Assembly (NCBI GenBank): GCA_012862575.1
Contig: BLSF01000043.1
Location: 124,001-188,000, forward strand
From: Parietichytrium sp. I65-24A
Lineage: Eukaryota; Sar; Bigyra; Thraustochytrida; Thraustochytriidae
Reading direction: 5' to 3'
Length of the DNA stretch: 64,000 bases
Part shown: in pieces, positions 63,154 to 64,000 of the stretch
How the letters are laid out: the number at the start of each line of letters is the position of its first letter
How positions within the stretch are numbered: the stretch's first letter is position 1
The notes under the pieces: generated by a model
Databases searched by the model: none
Told to the model about the DNA's origin: nothing
The model's input: the letters and a program-made list of their open reading frames with translations, nothing else
Made by a program: the position numbers and the translations under genes

Positions 63154-64000
63154 CTTTGTCTCGTTGGTGTAAACGTGCAAGCGCCGCCTTGTCTATACTC
63201 TAAAGCCCAACACGGTCTGTCTCTTATCGGTTCGCCTCCGCGACGCAATCTCAAGCTCGCTCGCACGCACGCACGCACTCACTCACTCGCTCACACACAC
63301 TTGCTCCCACTTGCGCACAGCACCTTGAGACTCTCTCCGCACCAACCCACGGCGATCAGACAATGCCCGACTGGCCACGTTGGGTAATCTGCTGTGTTGC
63401 TGATTTATTGACAGCTCCCGGGGAGACACAACATTGAAGGAAATAGGAGAATGCAGCGGCACGTAGATTACCCATCTCGCTCGTGAGTGAAGAACTAGAG
63501 CAAACTGTAGAAGCGTGGAGAAGGAGAGGCAAACAAGCGAGAATTGCAGCTCGACTAGAAAGTTGTCTAGCAAAAATGCAATTGGCCGCAATTTTGTTCG
63601 TTGAGAGCGCTGAGGTTCAACCCCGTCGCCGCGCCAACCGAGATGATTTATCGTCTCGCCGGAACTCTTGGTTCGAGTGGTGCAACGGAAACGCGAGAGA
63701 ATTGTAACGAAGAAGGTAGCTCAGCCCAGAGCCATCGAATTTTATGCTCGACAAGTATATCACAGGGCGAGAGTGCGTCTGGCAAACAGTGAAAATGGCA
63801 ATGCTTTTCTGATGTTGATGTTGTTATGTTTCTGACGTAAAAGGTCAGTTTTCTATTTGGGAAACAAAAGAAAAGAAATCAAAACAAAATAAACGATTAT
63901 TATTTGAATTCGTCTTGGCGAGCGGTGGATCAAGTTTCCGTTCATATACAATTTAGAGTCCCCCGAAGCATGTTTCATTTCAAATCGAGGAGCGATTGGC
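63154..64000. other. Upstream region of G-alpha, no supported gene
   Basis: It contains CACG/CACT-type repeats (63262-63300) in the 5' leader. Plus-strand frames here are short and lack domains. The window ends before any further gene is recognisable. Confidence 0.45.

Overview
The window is nuclear DNA from a eukaryotic protist. It carries 25 supported protein genes on both strands. Nineteen read as single open frames, and six contain nine short introns of 63 to 178 nt, nearly all GTAAG/GTGAG to AG. No bacterial operon structure, rRNA, tRNA, CRISPR array or intact transposon was seen. The gene set includes a CEP164-type basal-body protein, a heterotrimeric G-alpha, 26S proteasome Rpn3, an Fcf2-type rRNA processing factor, a NEMP nuclear-envelope protein, an ADP-dependent glucokinase, a urease accessory protein and a probable selenoprotein. 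Together these point to a flagellate-capable, intron-poor lineage. A labyrinthulomycete or other stramenopile fits, but this is inference from gene content and needs a phylogeny.

Layout. 0.6-13 kb: an LRR gene (-) divergent from a very large DUF4062-NACHT-WD40 STAND gene (+, with a hidden first exon), then a convergent 5'-nucleotidase/EF-hand gene. 13.8-24.3 kb: a coiled-coil protein, an EF-hand-like protein, a three-SH3 adaptor ending in a CaaX box, Rpn3 and two small unknowns. 25.8-31.4 kb: a spliced PDZ protein, a spliced flavin monooxygenase, and a frame-disrupted coiled-coil protein with a transposase-like helix-turn-helix. 32.3-34.7 kb: a glutaredoxin-like membrane protein with an in-frame UGA and a SECIS-like element, next to a four-exon thioredoxin-fold protein. 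36.3-47.6 kb: ADP-glucokinase, Fcf2, a PP2C-reticulon fusion, an SLC37-type sugar-phosphate transporter and NEMP. 48.5-52.9 kb: UreD, a PUB-domain protein and a spliced unknown. 53.2-63.2 kb: the 1921-residue CEP164-like protein, a short paralogue of its N-terminus with a membrane tail, and G-alpha.

The genes do not form one pathway. Several are membrane or signalling proteins with unusual domain combinations: PP2C with reticulon, CEP164-WW with a membrane tail, SH3 with CaaX, and NACHT-WD40 with DUF4062 and an ASH-like end. The strongest novelty is the candidate selenoprotein at 32.3-33.0 kb, where the recoded UGA and the 3' SECIS candidate support each other. Gene-free spaces hold simple repeats and a dispersed palindrome (GTACTGAGTACCGG and variants) that recurs in 5' intergenic regions.
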